Source: Chitinophagaceae bacterium | GTDB lineage: Bacteria; Bacteroidota; Bacteroidia; Chitinophagales; Chitinophagaceae | Reading direction: 5' to 3' | Assembly (NCBI GenBank): GCA_003132765.1 | Contig: PKYU01000343.1 | Coordinates: forward strand, 1 to 6,719 | Length of the DNA: 6,719 bases | Shown: positions 6,471-6,719 of the stretch, one piece after another | How positions within the stretch are numbered: position 1 is the first letter of the stretch | Layout: the number at the start of each line of letters is the position of its first letter | Position numbers and translations under genes: made by a program | The notes under the pieces: model-generated | Databases searched by the model: none | Told to the model about the DNA's origin: nothing | Seen by the model: only the letters and a program-made list of their open reading frames with translations

Positions 6471-6719
6471 ATGAAAATACTTATAATTGGTGGGACTGGA
6501 TTTATAGGAAAACCCGTGACCAAAATGTTTGTACAAAACGGACATAAAGTAGCGGTATTTCACCATAATAAAGAGACTTCAAATACAAGCCTAAATATAG
6601 TAGATTTAATTGGTAAAAGAGATAAAATCTTAAATTATAAAAATGAATTTCTCTCGTTCAAACCCAACTTGGTAATAGACATAATTCCTTATACGGCCCA
6701 AGACATTTGGGGACTTAAC
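6471..6719 (+). CDS. NAD(P)-binding epimerase/reductase of extended SDR type (5' partial, 83 codons)
   Basis: The frame from ATG 6471 stays open to the last base, so the gene continues past the window. It begins MKILIIGGTGFIGKPVTKMF: a first beta strand, the glycine-rich Rossmann dinucleotide-binding motif GGTGFIG (residues 7-13) and the following helix. A second strand, HKVAVFHHNK (25-34), comes next. A later strand, NLVIDIIPYTAQD (66-78), fits the segment after the cofactor site in NAD-dependent epimerase/dehydratase-like proteins. The catalytic Tyr-x-x-x-Lys region, which would confirm class and activity, lies outside the window, so the substrate is unknown. The upstream sequence (AAGACTCCGCAAA) has no clear Shine-Dalgarno. 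It lies 341 bases after the AI-2E stop, with the suspected decayed gene between them. Confidence 0.8.
   Translation, partial: MKILIIGGTGFIGKPVTKMFVQNGHKVAVFHHNKETSNTSLNIVDLIGKRDKILNYKNEFLSFKPNLVIDIIPYTAQDIWGLN

Overview
The window comes from a member of the phylum Bacteroidota. It carries the type IX secretion / gliding motility core genes gldK (3' part), gldL, gldM and gldN in the canonical order. These genes are known essentially only from that phylum. A-rich leaders without Shine-Dalgarno sequences before gldL and gldM fit the same group, as does a Gln at the predicted first mature residue of GldN. The order or family cannot be fixed from the sequence alone; a Chitinophagales-like origin is only a guess.

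Layout, all on the + strand unless stated. 1-867: C-terminal part of gldK, cut by the window edge. 868-991: gap with an imperfect hairpin. 992-1750: gldL. 1799-3337: gldM. 3357-4409: gldN. 4427-4458: a perfect-stem intrinsic terminator closing the operon. 4459-5016: an AT-rich gap with no convincing gene, holding one exact DnaA-box match and one 8-bp inverted repeat. 5017-6129: an AI-2E family (PerM/YhhT-like) multi-spanning membrane protein. 6130-6470: no intact gene, but the minus strand shows protein-like segments broken by stops and frameshifts, probably a decayed gene fragment. 6471-6719: the first 83 codons of an NAD(P)-binding epimerase/reductase of the SDR type, running off the end.

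How the genes work together: GldL (inner-membrane, two helices plus a cytoplasmic domain) and GldM (one membrane helix plus a long periplasmic shaft) form the proton-driven motor of T9SS. GldM reaches the periplasmic ring made by the lipoprotein GldK and by GldN, so the four genes encode one envelope-spanning machine. The downstream AI-2E and SDR genes lie beyond a strong terminator and show no link to secretion. This is mostly a well-understood locus. I see no undescribed system; the least explained pieces are the gldK-gldL hairpin and the broken minus-strand reading frames at 6142-6365.
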